Shown: piece by piece, positions 17,234 through 25,671 of the stretch
Position numbering within the stretch: position 1 is the stretch's first letter
Layout of the letters: each line of letters begins with the position of its first letter
Origin: Desulfotignum sp.
GTDB taxonomy: Bacteria > Desulfobacterota > Desulfobacteria > Desulfobacterales > Desulfobacteraceae
DNA: 54,076 nucleotides
Assembly: GCA_011390635.1 (NCBI GenBank)
Contig: JAABSA010000025.1
Span: 1-54,076, forward strand
Reading direction: 5' to 3'
The notes under the pieces: generated by a model
The model's database searches: none
What the model was told of the DNA's origin: nothing
The model's input: the letters and a program-made list of their open reading frames with translations, nothing else
Position numbers and translations under genes: made by a program

Positions 17234-17647
17234 ATGAGTGACATCCTCTCGCTGATCGTGGCAAAATACAATTTCTGGCTCTATATCATTCTCATGATGA
17301 TCGGGCTGTATGCCATGATTGCCAAAAACAATCTGATGAAAAAGCTGGTGGGCATGAACATCTTTCAGACCGCTATTATCCTGTTTTATGTGTCCATCGG
17401 ATACAAGCACGGGGCCACTTTGCCCATTATTCAGGGGGGGCATGGGGGCCATTCTGCCCATGATGCCGTGATCCGTGCGGCAGATTACATCAACCCGCTG
17501 CCCCATGTGCTCATGCTCACCGCTATTGTGGTGTCTGTGGCCACCTTCGGGGTGGCCATGGCGCTGTGTGTGAGAATTTACCAGCGGTACCAGACCCTGG
17601 AAGAAGATGAACTGCGAATGCGCGTATCGGAAAAAAACAACCTATGA
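17234..17647 (+). CDS. mrpC: Multisubunit Na+/H+ antiporter subunit C (MrpC/NuoK-like)
   Basis: This 137-residue protein has three NuoK-like helices. Family features are LIGLYAMIAKNNLMKKLVGMNIFQTAIILF, of which KKLVGMNIFQTA is diagnostic, and the final helix LTAIVVSVATFGVAMAL. A His/Gly-rich loop (GGHGGHSAHD) sits between helices 2 and 3 and makes the protein somewhat longer than the usual 110-115 residues. The stop overlaps the mrpD start by four bases. Confidence 0.9.
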   Translation: MSDILSLIVAKYNFWLYIILMMIGLYAMIAKNNLMKKLVGMNIFQTAIILFYVSIGYKHGATLPIIQGGHGGHSAHDAVIRAADYINPLPHVLMLTAIVVSVATFGVAMALCVRIYQRYQTLEEDELRMRVSEKNNL

Positions 17648-19206
17648 ATAATATGCCGGCAATACTTGTTCTGGCCCCGCTGCTGGGGGCACTTTTTGCA
17701 GGCCTGGCCGCCTGGATACAAAAACAGCTCTCCTATTACATTGCCTTGACTGCCATGGCTGTCTCCTGTTTTGCCGCTGTCAGCGTGCTCAAGGATGTGG
17801 TGGAAGCAGGTACAATGCAGTACCGCATGGCCGGGTGGGCACCGCCCATGGGCATTGAACTCAAGATTGACCTGCTCAACGCCATGGTGCTGGTGCTGAT
17901 ATCTGCCATCGCCTTTCTGAACCTGGTGGCCAGTGTTAAAAGTGTTGAGCAGGAAATCCCTGACCGTGCCCCGTCTTTTTATGTGATGTACCTGCTGTTC
18001 GTGGTAGGCCTTCTGGGAGTCTCCGCCACAGGAGATCTGTTCAATCTGTATGTACTCATTGAGATCACCTCTTTGACCTCCTATACCCTGATCGCACTCG
18101 GGGACAAGGACAGAGGACACCTGGCCGCATTGAACTATATCTTTATCGGCGTTATCGGTGCCTCGTTTTATCTGTTGGGAGTGGGGTATCTGTATATTAC
18201 CACAGGCTCCTTGAACATGGCGGATGTGGCTGTCATCCTCAAGGGAATCCAGGGATCCTCTGCTGTGCTGACAGCCTTTATTCTCTGCATCTTGGGTGTC
18301 TGGATCAAGATGGCCCTGTTTCCCTTGCACGTGTGGCTGCCCAATGCCTATTCATTTGCGCCGGTGGGATTTGCAAGGGTAGTGGCGCCTTTGATGACCA
18401 AGGTGATGGTATATGTCATGATCCGGCTCATGGTCACGGTGTTCGGCCTGGACTATATCTTGGACACCCTGCACCTGGCAGATGCCGTGGTGTGGCTGGC
18501 GGTCACCGCCATCCTTGCCGGGGCGTTCATGGCCCTGTCCCAGACCGATCTGAAAAAAATGCTGGCCTATATCATTGTGTGTGAGATCGGTTACATGGTG
18601 GGCGGTGCCTGGCTGGGAAACGACCTGGGCATGACCGGGGCCATCCTCCATATCCTCAATGATGCGCTCATGACCTTTGCTTTGTTTCTGGCAGTGGGCA
18701 ACATTATCTATATGAGAAAGCAGGTGGCATTTTCAAACCTGCCGGGGCTGTTTTCTGCCATGCCCTGGACCATGGCCGGGTTTGTACTGGCGGGTTTAAG
18801 CATTATCGGGGTGCCGCCTACCTGCGGATTTTTCAGCAAATGGTACCTGGTGCTGGGGGCGTTTGAGGCGGGTGCCTACCATTTTGCAGCCGCGTTGATT
18901 ATTTCCAGTCTGGTATGCGCAGTGCTGTTTTTCAAGGTGTTTGAGATCTGTTTTTTTGCATCCGCACCCGGCGACCCAGACCATCATGTTGCCGGGAGCC
19001 CGCAACCGATCCACTACATCCATGCTGCCGGTCATGACAGGGCAGGGGGTGATTCCGGGGCAGGGACTCATCCTCCGGCCGGTGTGATGGCCGAGGCCCC
19101 GGTGTCCATGCTGGCAGCCTTAGGGCTGGTGAGTATTGCCATCATTGCAGCCGGGGTGTATGCCGGCACCATTGTCAACACCATCATTCTGCCGTTTCTT
19201 CAATGA
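17644..19206 (+). CDS. mrpD: Multisubunit Na+/H+ antiporter subunit D (MrpD/NuoM-like), first copy
   Basis: The 520-residue, roughly 14-helix protein belongs to the complex I antiporter-like family. Key family residues are visible: Glu in LFNLYVLIEITSL (TM5), Lys in KMALFPLHVWLPNAYS and LMTKV (TM7-8), and the basic residues of QTDLKKMLAY. Near residues 440-485 there is a loop with many His, Gly and Pro residues (DPDHHVAG, HYIHAAGHD, THPPAG) before EAPVSMLAALG, the normal start of the last helices. No stop or frame break occurs there. This copy follows mrpC directly and is the positional MrpD/MbhH. Confidence 0.9.
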   Translation: MNNMPAILVLAPLLGALFAGLAAWIQKQLSYYIALTAMAVSCFAAVSVLKDVVEAGTMQYRMAGWAPPMGIELKIDLLNAMVLVLISAIAFLNLVASVKSVEQEIPDRAPSFYVMYLLFVVGLLGVSATGDLFNLYVLIEITSLTSYTLIALGDKDRGHLAALNYIFIGVIGASFYLLGVGYLYITTGSLNMADVAVILKGIQGSSAVLTAFILCILGVWIKMALFPLHVWLPNAYSFAPVGFARVVAPLMTKVMVYVMIRLMVTVFGLDYILDTLHLADAVVWLAVTAILAGAFMALSQTDLKKMLAYIIVCEIGYMVGGAWLGNDLGMTGAILHILNDALMTFALFLAVGNIIYMRKQVAFSNLPGLFSAMPWTMAGFVLAGLSIIGVPPTCGFFSKWYLVLGAFEAGAYHFAAALIISSLVCAVLFFKVFEICFFASAPGDPDHHVAGSPQPIHYIHAAGHDRAGGDSGAGTHPPAGVMAEAPVSMLAALGLVSIAIIAAGVYAGTIVNTIILPFLQ

Positions 19207-19286
19207 GGGGCGAGCCATGACTGAACAATTTTTGTGCAACCAAAACACCTATCTGATGTTCATATCCCGGAAAGGCTGATCCAACC

Positions 19287-20762
19287 ATGGAAATCCTCAT
19301 CTCAATCAAACCGCTGCTGACTGTCCTGGTCCCGCTGCTGGTCATCCCCATTTTGGTGTCATCATCACAAAAACCCAATGTCAGGGAAGCCTGGATATTC
19401 GGTGGCGGGTTCGTCATGTTTTTTCTGGTGGCATCCATGGTGCCGGCGGTACTGTCCGGCAGTAAAATTGTATTTACCCTTTTTAAACTGGCCCCCGGGG
19501 CGGATATCGCCTTTGCCGTGGACGGCCTGGGCATGCTGTTCGCCCTGGTTGCATCCAGTTTGTATATCGTCACCTCCCTGTATTCCATCGGGTACATGCG
19601 GGGGCTCAAGGAACATGGCCAGACCCGGTTTGTATCCTTTTTTGCGTTGGCCATCTCCGCCACCATGGGGGCGGCATTTTCCGCCAACCTGCTCACCCTG
19701 TACCTGTTTTATGAAATACTGTCTCTGGCCACCTATCCTTTGGTGGCCCACCATGAAGATGCAAAATCCAAAATTTCCGCCCGGCGGTACCTGGTGTTTA
19801 TCCTGGGCACCTCCATCGGCCTGGTGCTGCCGGCCATGATCTACTGCTACCATGTCACCGGCACGCTGGCGTTTTCCACGGCCGGTATTTTTGCGGGCCA
19901 GCTGTCAAAACCGGCTGCCACCGTGCTTTTGCTCATGTTTGTGTTCGGGTTTGCCAAGGCAGGGATCATGCCGTTTCATTCCTGGCTGCCGGCAGCCATG
20001 GTGGCCCCCACCCCGGTGAGTGCGCTTTTGCATGCCGTGGCCGTGGTCAAGGTGGGGGTGTTTTCCATTGTACGGGTCATCACCGGGATCTTCGGGGTGG
20101 ACCTGCTGGCCGCCTTCAATTTAGGGACAATGGTGATGGTCATTGCATCCTTTACCATTATCGTCAGCTCCTGCATCGCCCTGTCCCAGGATGAACTCAA
20201 GCGCAGGCTGGCCTTTTCCACCATCAGCCAGTTGTCCTATATTGTGTTCGGCGTGGCCCTTTTGTCTCCTTCGGGCCAGCTGGGCGGGGTGATCCATATT
20301 CTCATGCACGCATTCGGCAAAATCACCTTGTTTTTCTGTGCCGGTGCCATTTTTGTGGCCACCGGCAAAAAATATATCTCCCAGATGAAAGGCCTGGGCA
20401 GACAGATGCCGGTAACCTTTGCCGCATTTTTTATCGGATCTTTGGGAGTGATCGGACTGCCCCCCACGGGCGGGTTTTACAGCAAGTGGAATTTGATCCT
20501 GGGCACACTTGAGGCCGGGCAGACCGTTTTCATGGCGGTGCTGCTGGTATCCTCTTTTTTGAACGCATTTTATTTTCTGCCAATTGTGTATCAGGCGTTT
20601 TTCGGCAAAGGGAAAGACGACCTTTCCGATGCCCCGGTAACAATCCAGGAAGCCAATCTGTGCCTGGTGGTTCCCCTGGCCATCACGGCCCTGGCATCCA
20701 TCGGGCTGTTTTTCTTTCCCCGGATGTTTGTGGATCTGATCGTTCTGGGTTTGAACCTTTGA
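19287..20762 (+). CDS. MrpD/NuoN-like antiporter subunit, second copy
   Basis: The 491-residue protein has about 14 helices and the same family residues as the first copy: Glu in LTLYLFYEILSLATYP, Lys in FAKAGIMPFHSWLPAAMVAPTP and VVKVGVF, and basic residues in QDELKRRLAFST. The PxxAxLLHxxxVVK pattern is closer to MrpD/NuoL consensus than that of the first copy. It starts 80 bases after the first copy with no overlap. Its presence adds a second likely proton channel to the complex. Confidence 0.88.
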   Translation: MEILISIKPLLTVLVPLLVIPILVSSSQKPNVREAWIFGGGFVMFFLVASMVPAVLSGSKIVFTLFKLAPGADIAFAVDGLGMLFALVASSLYIVTSLYSIGYMRGLKEHGQTRFVSFFALAISATMGAAFSANLLTLYLFYEILSLATYPLVAHHEDAKSKISARRYLVFILGTSIGLVLPAMIYCYHVTGTLAFSTAGIFAGQLSKPAATVLLLMFVFGFAKAGIMPFHSWLPAAMVAPTPVSALLHAVAVVKVGVFSIVRVITGIFGVDLLAAFNLGTMVMVIASFTIIVSSCIALSQDELKRRLAFSTISQLSYIVFGVALLSPSGQLGGVIHILMHAFGKITLFFCAGAIFVATGKKYISQMKGLGRQMPVTFAAFFIGSLGVIGLPPTGGFYSKWNLILGTLEAGQTVFMAVLLVSSFLNAFYFLPIVYQAFFGKGKDDLSDAPVTIQEANLCLVVPLAITALASIGLFFFPRMFVDLIVLGLNL

Positions 20763-20838
20763 GGGGGGATAGTGGTCGAACTGGACAAAATTCTATGGGG
20801 GGGAATGATAATAGAAATTCAGAAGGGTATGATCAATC

Positions 20839-20994
20839 ATGACAATCAAAGACAAACATAACAACGAAGACTGGGAGATGCTGGGCCATGAGCCGGTGCC
20901 AGGATACAAGACCGCGTTTTACATTGCGGTGCTGGTGTCGGTGATCTATCTGGCAGTGGCATTTTTTTTCGGCGGCGGCGGTGGCGGCCATTAA
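20839..20994 (+). CDS. Small single-helix membrane protein in the antiporter operon
   Basis: This short frame encodes 51 residues: a charged N-terminus (MTIKDKHNNEDWEMLGHEP), one clear helix over about residues 24-42 (TAFYIAVLVSVIYLAVAFFF), and a GGGGGGH end. It falls in the 317-base gap between the second and third MrpD-like genes, where nothing else is long enough. No family is recognised. The hydrophobicity, the hydrophilic start and the tight position argue that it is a real accessory subunit of the complex. Confidence 0.6.
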   Translation: MTIKDKHNNEDWEMLGHEPVPGYKTAFYIAVLVSVIYLAVAFFFGGGGGGH

Positions 20995-21079
20995 CAAAAT
21001 AATGACCGAAGCCCTGGTTGTTCATGTCACGGCCGGGTCGGTTGAACTGCACAAGGTTTGCAAGGCATAAGGTGGTAAG

Positions 21080-21325
21080 ATGAAAAAAGAGTTGACTATT
21101 TTTGACAAACCAAAGAATGTAAAAATCCTGCTGAGATGCTTTTACGGCTCCCTGGTTGTTTTGCTGATTGCGGAATTTTTCATTCATCCGCATCCGGCGT
21201 TTTATTTTGAACAGATCAAGGGATTTTCTGCTGTGTACGGTTTTTTTTCCTGTGTGCTGCTCATTTTTTTAGCCAAAATCCTGCGCCTGATGGTCATGAA
21301 AAAAGAGGATTACTATGACCGGTAA
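21080..21325 (+). CDS. Small two-helix membrane protein in the antiporter operon
   Basis: The 81-residue protein has two predicted helices, about residues 19-37 (FYGSLVVLLIAEFFIHPHP) and 51-68 (YGFFSCVLLIFLAKILRL), joined by a short loop, with a charged C-terminus. It overlaps the next antiporter gene by 11 bases, which is strong evidence for co-translation. The family is not recognised. It may be an assembly or gating subunit together with the 51-residue protein just upstream. Confidence 0.75.
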   Translation: MKKELTIFDKPKNVKILLRCFYGSLVVLLIAEFFIHPHPAFYFEQIKGFSAVYGFFSCVLLIFLAKILRLMVMKKEDYYDR

Positions 21326-23087
21326 TCTTTTGCCCCCGGCCCTGATATTCATTGCCGCAGCGCTTTTGATCCCTTTTCTGCGGGGCAGAACCAAAGCAAT
21401 GTATATGCTGCTGATTCCTGTGGTAAGTTTTACCATCCTCATGAAAATCCCCATGGGCAATACCTGGATCTGTGATTTCTGGGGATACACCCTGATCATG
21501 GGGCGTATTGACAAACTGTCCCTGGTGTTCGGGTATATTTTTACCATCATGGCATTTTTGGGCGTTCTGTTTGCCTTGAAGGTAAAAGACGACCTGCAGC
21601 ATGTGTCCGCCATTGTGTATGCCGGCGCCACCTTAGGCGTGGTGTTTGCCGGGGATTTTCTCACCCTGTACCTGTTCTGGGAAATCATGGCGGTAAGTTC
21701 CACCTTTTTGATTATTGCCTCCAGAACAGATGCAGCCCGGAAAGCCGGGTTCCGGTATATCCTGGTGCATCTGGTCGGCGGATTGTTTCTGCTGGCCGGC
21801 ATTGTTTTGTACATCCAGCAGACCGGCACCACTGCCTTCGACTACATCGGGCTGTCCGGCACCGCATCTTACCTGATTTTCATCGGCATCGCCCTGAACG
21901 CGGCAGCCATCCCCCTGCATGCCTGGCTGCCGGATGCCTATCCCATGGGCACCCCCACCAGCACAGTTTTTTTGAGTGCATTCACCACCAAGTCAGCCGT
22001 GTATCTGTTGATCAGAACCTTTCCCGGCACGGAGCTGCTCATCTGGATCGGGGCGTTCATGGTGTTTGTGCCCATCTTTTATGCGGTCCTGGAAAATGAT
22101 ATCAGAAGGGTGCTGGCCTACAGTCTTTTGAACCAGATCGGGTTCATGCTGGTGGGCACCGGTATCGGCTCCCAGCTGGCCCTGAACGGGGCCGTGGCCC
22201 ATGCCTTCTGCCATATTCTTTACAAAGGCCTTTTGTTCATGGCAGCCGGATCAGTTCTCCAGATGACCGGCAAAATCAAATGCACCGAGATCGGCGGGCT
22301 GTACAAGACCATGCCCTTGACCTGCCTGTTCTGCATTGTGGGGGCTGCCTCCATCTCCGCGTTCCCGCTGTTTTCCGGGTTTGTGTCCAAATCCATGGTG
22401 GTGACGGCAACGGTGAATGAAAACCTGGTGCTGGTGTACCTGATCCTGCAGTTTGCATCTGCAGGCGTCTTCCACCATGCCGGCATCAAGGTGCCGTTTT
22501 TCACTTTTTTCGGCCATGATGCAGGCATCCGGGCCAAGGACCCTTCCTGGAATATGGTGCTGGCCATGGGGATCGCCGCATTCGCCTGTATTTTCATCGG
22601 GGTGTTTCCCCAGCCGCTGTATAATCTTCTGCCCTTTACCGTTGAGTATATCCCCTACACCGGGGCCCATGTGGTGGGACAGCTGCAGCTGCTCATGTTC
22701 GGGGCCCTGGCCTTTGCACTGCTGATTCTTTCCGGGTATTATCCGCCTGAAATCAAATCCATCAACCTGGATGTGGACTGGACCTACAGAAAGCTGGGAA
22801 GCGCTGCCTACCGGACGCTGGATACCGCTTTGAACGCGGCAAACCGCAGAGCAGAAACCATATTGATGGCCCTGGTCAAAGGGTTCAGCCGCTTCTTTTT
22901 GCAGATCATTGTGCACATGGCCCTGTTTTTTTCGGTCAACCTGTGGCTGGTCCAGGGATACAGAGACAAGCACCTGGCTTTGAAAAAACAGCGGCTGTAT
23001 ATGGATTTGGTTCACGGTTCCCTGCCCATCGGCATGGGAGCGGCTGTGGCGGTATCATTTGTTATTCTGGTATATGTGTTAACCTAA
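21315..23087 (+). CDS. MrpA/NuoL-like antiporter subunit, third copy
   Basis: With 590 residues this is the longest of the three antiporter-like subunits. Family residues are Glu in LTLYLFWEIMAVSS, the IPLHAWLPDAYPMGTPTST loop, Lys in FTTKSAVYLL and the charged ENDIRRVLAYS. The last 130 residues contain an amphipathic, charged stretch (DLDxxYRKLGSAAYRTL-like, about residues 490-520) and a final helix, resembling the lateral-helix end of NuoL or the MrpA N-terminal part. Since no full MrpA is present, this protein probably fills that place. It ends 28 bases before the first cyclic-nucleotide-fold gene. Confidence 0.87.
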   Translation: MTGNLLPPALIFIAAALLIPFLRGRTKAMYMLLIPVVSFTILMKIPMGNTWICDFWGYTLIMGRIDKLSLVFGYIFTIMAFLGVLFALKVKDDLQHVSAIVYAGATLGVVFAGDFLTLYLFWEIMAVSSTFLIIASRTDAARKAGFRYILVHLVGGLFLLAGIVLYIQQTGTTAFDYIGLSGTASYLIFIGIALNAAAIPLHAWLPDAYPMGTPTSTVFLSAFTTKSAVYLLIRTFPGTELLIWIGAFMVFVPIFYAVLENDIRRVLAYSLLNQIGFMLVGTGIGSQLALNGAVAHAFCHILYKGLLFMAAGSVLQMTGKIKCTEIGGLYKTMPLTCLFCIVGAASISAFPLFSGFVSKSMVVTATVNENLVLVYLILQFASAGVFHHAGIKVPFFTFFGHDAGIRAKDPSWNMVLAMGIAAFACIFIGVFPQPLYNLLPFTVEYIPYTGAHVVGQLQLLMFGALAFALLILSGYYPPEIKSINLDVDWTYRKLGSAAYRTLDTALNAANRRAETILMALVKGFSRFFLQIIVHMALFFSVNLWLVQGYRDKHLALKKQRLYMDLVHGSLPIGMGAAVAVSFVILVYVLT

Positions 23088-23115
23088 AAAAAAGCAGGAA
23101 CCAAAGGGTTTTTCC

Positions 23116-23622
23116 ATGGTAAAAATACAGGATTTAAGACAGATTTTCATATTGGAGTCCATGCCGGAACACCTGCTGACCCTCATCGGGCAGGAGGCCC
23201 AGCTTTCCATTTTCAGCAGCGGCACCTGCCTGTTCCGGGCAGGAGAGGCAGTGGATACCTTTTACATGGTCATCATGGGCCAGGTGGCCCTGACCGTGGC
23301 CCTGAGCAAGGATGTTGACGTGATTCTGGAAAACATCCAGTCCGGCCGCACCTTCGGATCGTCCGCATTGATTTCCGGCGAACCGGCCGCCTACACCGCT
23401 ATCTGCCAGGAACCCTGCGAAACCATCACCCTGTCCGGCGCCCGTATGCAAAAACTGTTTGAAACCAACCATGAACTGGCTTTTTACATGATGGCCGGTG
23501 TGGCCCGGCAATATAAAAAAACCATGGACAGCCGGGCAAAAATGATCATGAAAACCCTGGAAAGACACCCCGGGATGAAAGCATCCATCCATGACATTGA
23601 AAAACTTACCCCTGCATATTAA
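23116..23622 (+). CDS. Cyclic-nucleotide-binding-fold protein with degenerate binding cassette (copy 1)
   Basis: These 168 residues make one CRP/PKA-type beta-roll domain (about 15-125) and a helical tail; there is no helix-turn-helix. The phosphate-binding cassette reads FGSSALISGEPAAYTA at residues 80-95, where family members that bind cAMP have Glu after FG and an Arg-Ser/Thr-Ala. Both the Glu (Ser82) and the Arg are missing. Binding of a cyclic nucleotide is therefore doubtful, and a structural or non-nucleotide sensing role is likely. It follows the antiporter genes on the same strand and has a paralogue next to it. Confidence 0.85.
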   Translation: MVKIQDLRQIFILESMPEHLLTLIGQEAQLSIFSSGTCLFRAGEAVDTFYMVIMGQVALTVALSKDVDVILENIQSGRTFGSSALISGEPAAYTAICQEPCETITLSGARMQKLFETNHELAFYMMAGVARQYKKTMDSRAKMIMKTLERHPGMKASIHDIEKLTPAY

Positions 23623-23660
23623 ACCAGCCATGCCGGAATCCATATCCCCAAGGAATTGAA

Positions 23661-24134
23661 ATGAACCCCATTGATTTATTGAAAAAAATACAGTTTCTCC
23701 AGGACCTGCCGGACGATATTCTGGAAAAAATCGGTCCCCTTTCCCAGGTGGAAACCTTTGACCCGGACGTCATACTGGTGCGGCAGAACCAGGCACAGCA
23801 CCTGGTATATATGCTGGTGGCAGGAAAAATCTGTCTCAATGCCCGGTCCGATGCCGGCAGGATTCTGACCCTGGATGAAATTACCCCTGGCCGCAGTTTC
23901 GGAGTGTCCGCGCTTTTGGGAAATGCTTTTGCCACCTTTACCGCTGTCTGCACGGAGCCCTGTGAAGTAATCACCCTGTCAGGCGATCAGATGCGCCAGT
24001 TGTTTGCATCCGACCACACCGCAGGATACGCCGTGATGGCAAAGGTGGCCCAATTATTTAAAGACCGCATGAACAAACACACCCGGCAGTTTCTCCATTC
24101 ACTGTCCATCCACCCGGCCATCAATCCTATTTGA
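23661..24134 (+). CDS. Cyclic-nucleotide-binding-fold protein with degenerate binding cassette (copy 2)
   Basis: The 157-residue protein is a paralogue of its upstream neighbour, with the same layout and a shared TAVCTEPCEVITLSGDQM-like segment (TAICQEPCETITLSGARM in copy 1). The beta-roll covers about residues 10-125 and no DNA-binding domain follows. The cassette FGVSALLGNAFATFTA again lacks the Glu and Arg that hold a cyclic phosphate. The gene ends the plus-strand antiporter run and is convergent with trkH. Confidence 0.85.
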   Translation: MNPIDLLKKIQFLQDLPDDILEKIGPLSQVETFDPDVILVRQNQAQHLVYMLVAGKICLNARSDAGRILTLDEITPGRSFGVSALLGNAFATFTAVCTEPCEVITLSGDQMRQLFASDHTAGYAVMAKVAQLFKDRMNKHTRQFLHSLSIHPAINPI

Positions 24135-24219
24135 GGATATCTGGTTACCAGCAAAGGGTTGTTATTTTCCCGGGCAGCGGGTATTTCTCATAGGCCAGTA
24201 CCTTTTCATGTTTTCAATT

Positions 24220-25671
24220 CTATTTCCAGAACTCCGGCACCACCAGAATAATAACGGTATAGATTTCCAGCCGCCCCAGCAGCATGCACCAGGCCAGCAC
24301 CCATTTGGCCATGGCTGGCAGATGGGCAAAGTTTTCCGCCGGCCCCACAGTGCCGAAACCCGGTCCGATATTGCCAAGGCAGGATGCAACCGCCCCCAGG
24401 GCAGTGACAAGATCAAGACCCATGGCAGCCAGAACCGCACTGGCAGCCACAAACAAAAACAGGTACAGGGCCAGAAATCCCATGATGGACCGGAGCACAT
24501 CTTCTGAAACAACCATCCGGTTGAGCTTGACATGGCGGATGTTTCTGGGGTGGATCAGTCGGAACAGTTCCCTGTAGGCAAACTTGAAACACACAATCAG
24601 CCGGGCGATTTTCATGCCGCCGCCCGTGGACCCGGCTGACGCTCCCATGAACATGCAGGTAAACAGAATCACCTGGCTCAGTCCCGGAAACAGCTCATAA
24701 TCGGCTGTGGCATAGCCGGTGGTGGTGAGAATGGAAACCGCCTGAAATGATGCATAGCGGAAGGCAGCTGCAAAAGAGTCATATACGCTGCCATAAAGAT
24801 CCAGGGTGATGGCCAGGGTGAACACCAGGGCAAGGCCTAAAAATATTTTGCATTCCGTATCTTTGAAAAATGCCAGGGGCTTTCCCCGGAGCATCTGAAA
24901 ATGCAGGGAAAAGTTGATGCCTGCCAGGACCATGAACACCACAATCACATAGTCGAAATAGGCACTTTCATAGTGGGCAATGGAGGTGTTTTTAGGAGAA
25001 AACCCGCCGGTGGGCATGGTGGTCAGGGCATGGCAGATTGATTCAAAAACAGACATGCCGCCGATGGCCAGGAGAATAACCAGCAAAAAGGTCAGGCCGG
25101 CATACACCATCCACAGAATTTTGGCGGAATCACTCAGGCGGGGGGCCAGTTTGTCCGGCACCGGACTGGGCACCTCTGCCTTGTACATCTGGATCCCGCC
25201 TACCCCCAAAAACGGCAGGATGGCTAAAGAGAGAACAATGATCCCCATGCCCCCCAGCCACTGGATCAGGCTCCGCCAGAACAGCAGGCTGGGGGAGGCT
25301 GCCTCGATATTGGTCATGACTGATGAGCCCGTGGTGGTGAATCCGGAGATGGATTCAAACACGGCATCGGTCACCGAAGAAAAATCCGGAGAAAAATAAA
25401 AGGGCAGGGCCCCGAACACCCCGATGGCTGTCCAGCTCAGTGCCACCACAGCCATACCCTCTTTCTGGTTGATGAACGGGGCATCTTCATCCATATGACG
25501 GGACAGCAGTTTGAGCAGCAGCCCGGCAGCCGCCGTGATCACCATGGACCACATAAAAGAAACATGGGCCCCGTCCCTGAAAACAAGGCTCACCAGCAGG
25601 GGGGTTGCCATGATAAGGGCCAGTACCAGCAGAAAAATACTGACAATGCCTGAGATGTACCGCCACCGCAT
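24220..25671 (-). CDS. trkH: Trk K+ uptake channel subunit TrkH
   Basis: The 483-residue protein has four M1-P-M2 repeats. The filter glycines are visible in each pore loop: SGFTTTGSS, TMPTGGFSP, LTTTGYATA and AGSTGGGMK. The loop of the last repeat carries the conserved GGMKIAR stretch. The start codon abuts the trkA stop with no gap. TrkH forms the membrane pore for potassium and is gated by TrkA; no missing key residue was seen. Confidence 0.96.
   Translation of the reverse strand: MRWRYISGIVSIFLLVLALIMATPLLVSLVFRDGAHVSFMWSMVITAAAGLLLKLLSRHMDEDAPFINQKEGMAVVALSWTAIGVFGALPFYFSPDFSSVTDAVFESISGFTTTGSSVMTNIEAASPSLLFWRSLIQWLGGMGIIVLSLAILPFLGVGGIQMYKAEVPSPVPDKLAPRLSDSAKILWMVYAGLTFLLVILLAIGGMSVFESICHALTTMPTGGFSPKNTSIAHYESAYFDYVIVVFMVLAGINFSLHFQMLRGKPLAFFKDTECKIFLGLALVFTLAITLDLYGSVYDSFAAAFRYASFQAVSILTTTGYATADYELFPGLSQVILFTCMFMGASAGSTGGGMKIARLIVCFKFAYRELFRLIHPRNIRHVKLNRMVVSEDVLRSIMGFLALYLFLFVAASAVLAAMGLDLVTALGAVASCLGNIGPGFGTVGPAENFAHLPAMAKWVLAWCMLLGRLEIYTVIILVVPEFWK

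Noticed and set aside
18950-19080. Frameshift near the end of the first MrpD
   Set aside because: The His/Pro-rich loop looked like a frame error, but other frames contain stops or no MrpD-like sequence, and the normal frame resumes a typical EAPxSML helix start.
19217-19279. 20-residue frame between the first and second MrpD-like genes
   Set aside because: It is too short and without hydrophobic character or a family; the ribosome-like sequence before it is weak.
21002-21070. 22-residue frame between the two small membrane proteins
   Set aside because: No ribosome site and no recognisable character; it fits chance.
14985-23087. Membrane-bound hydrogenase (Mbh) operon
   Set aside because: The order is Mbh-like, but no NiFe hydrogenase subunits or Fe-S proteins are encoded nearby. 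A cation antiporter is the simpler call.
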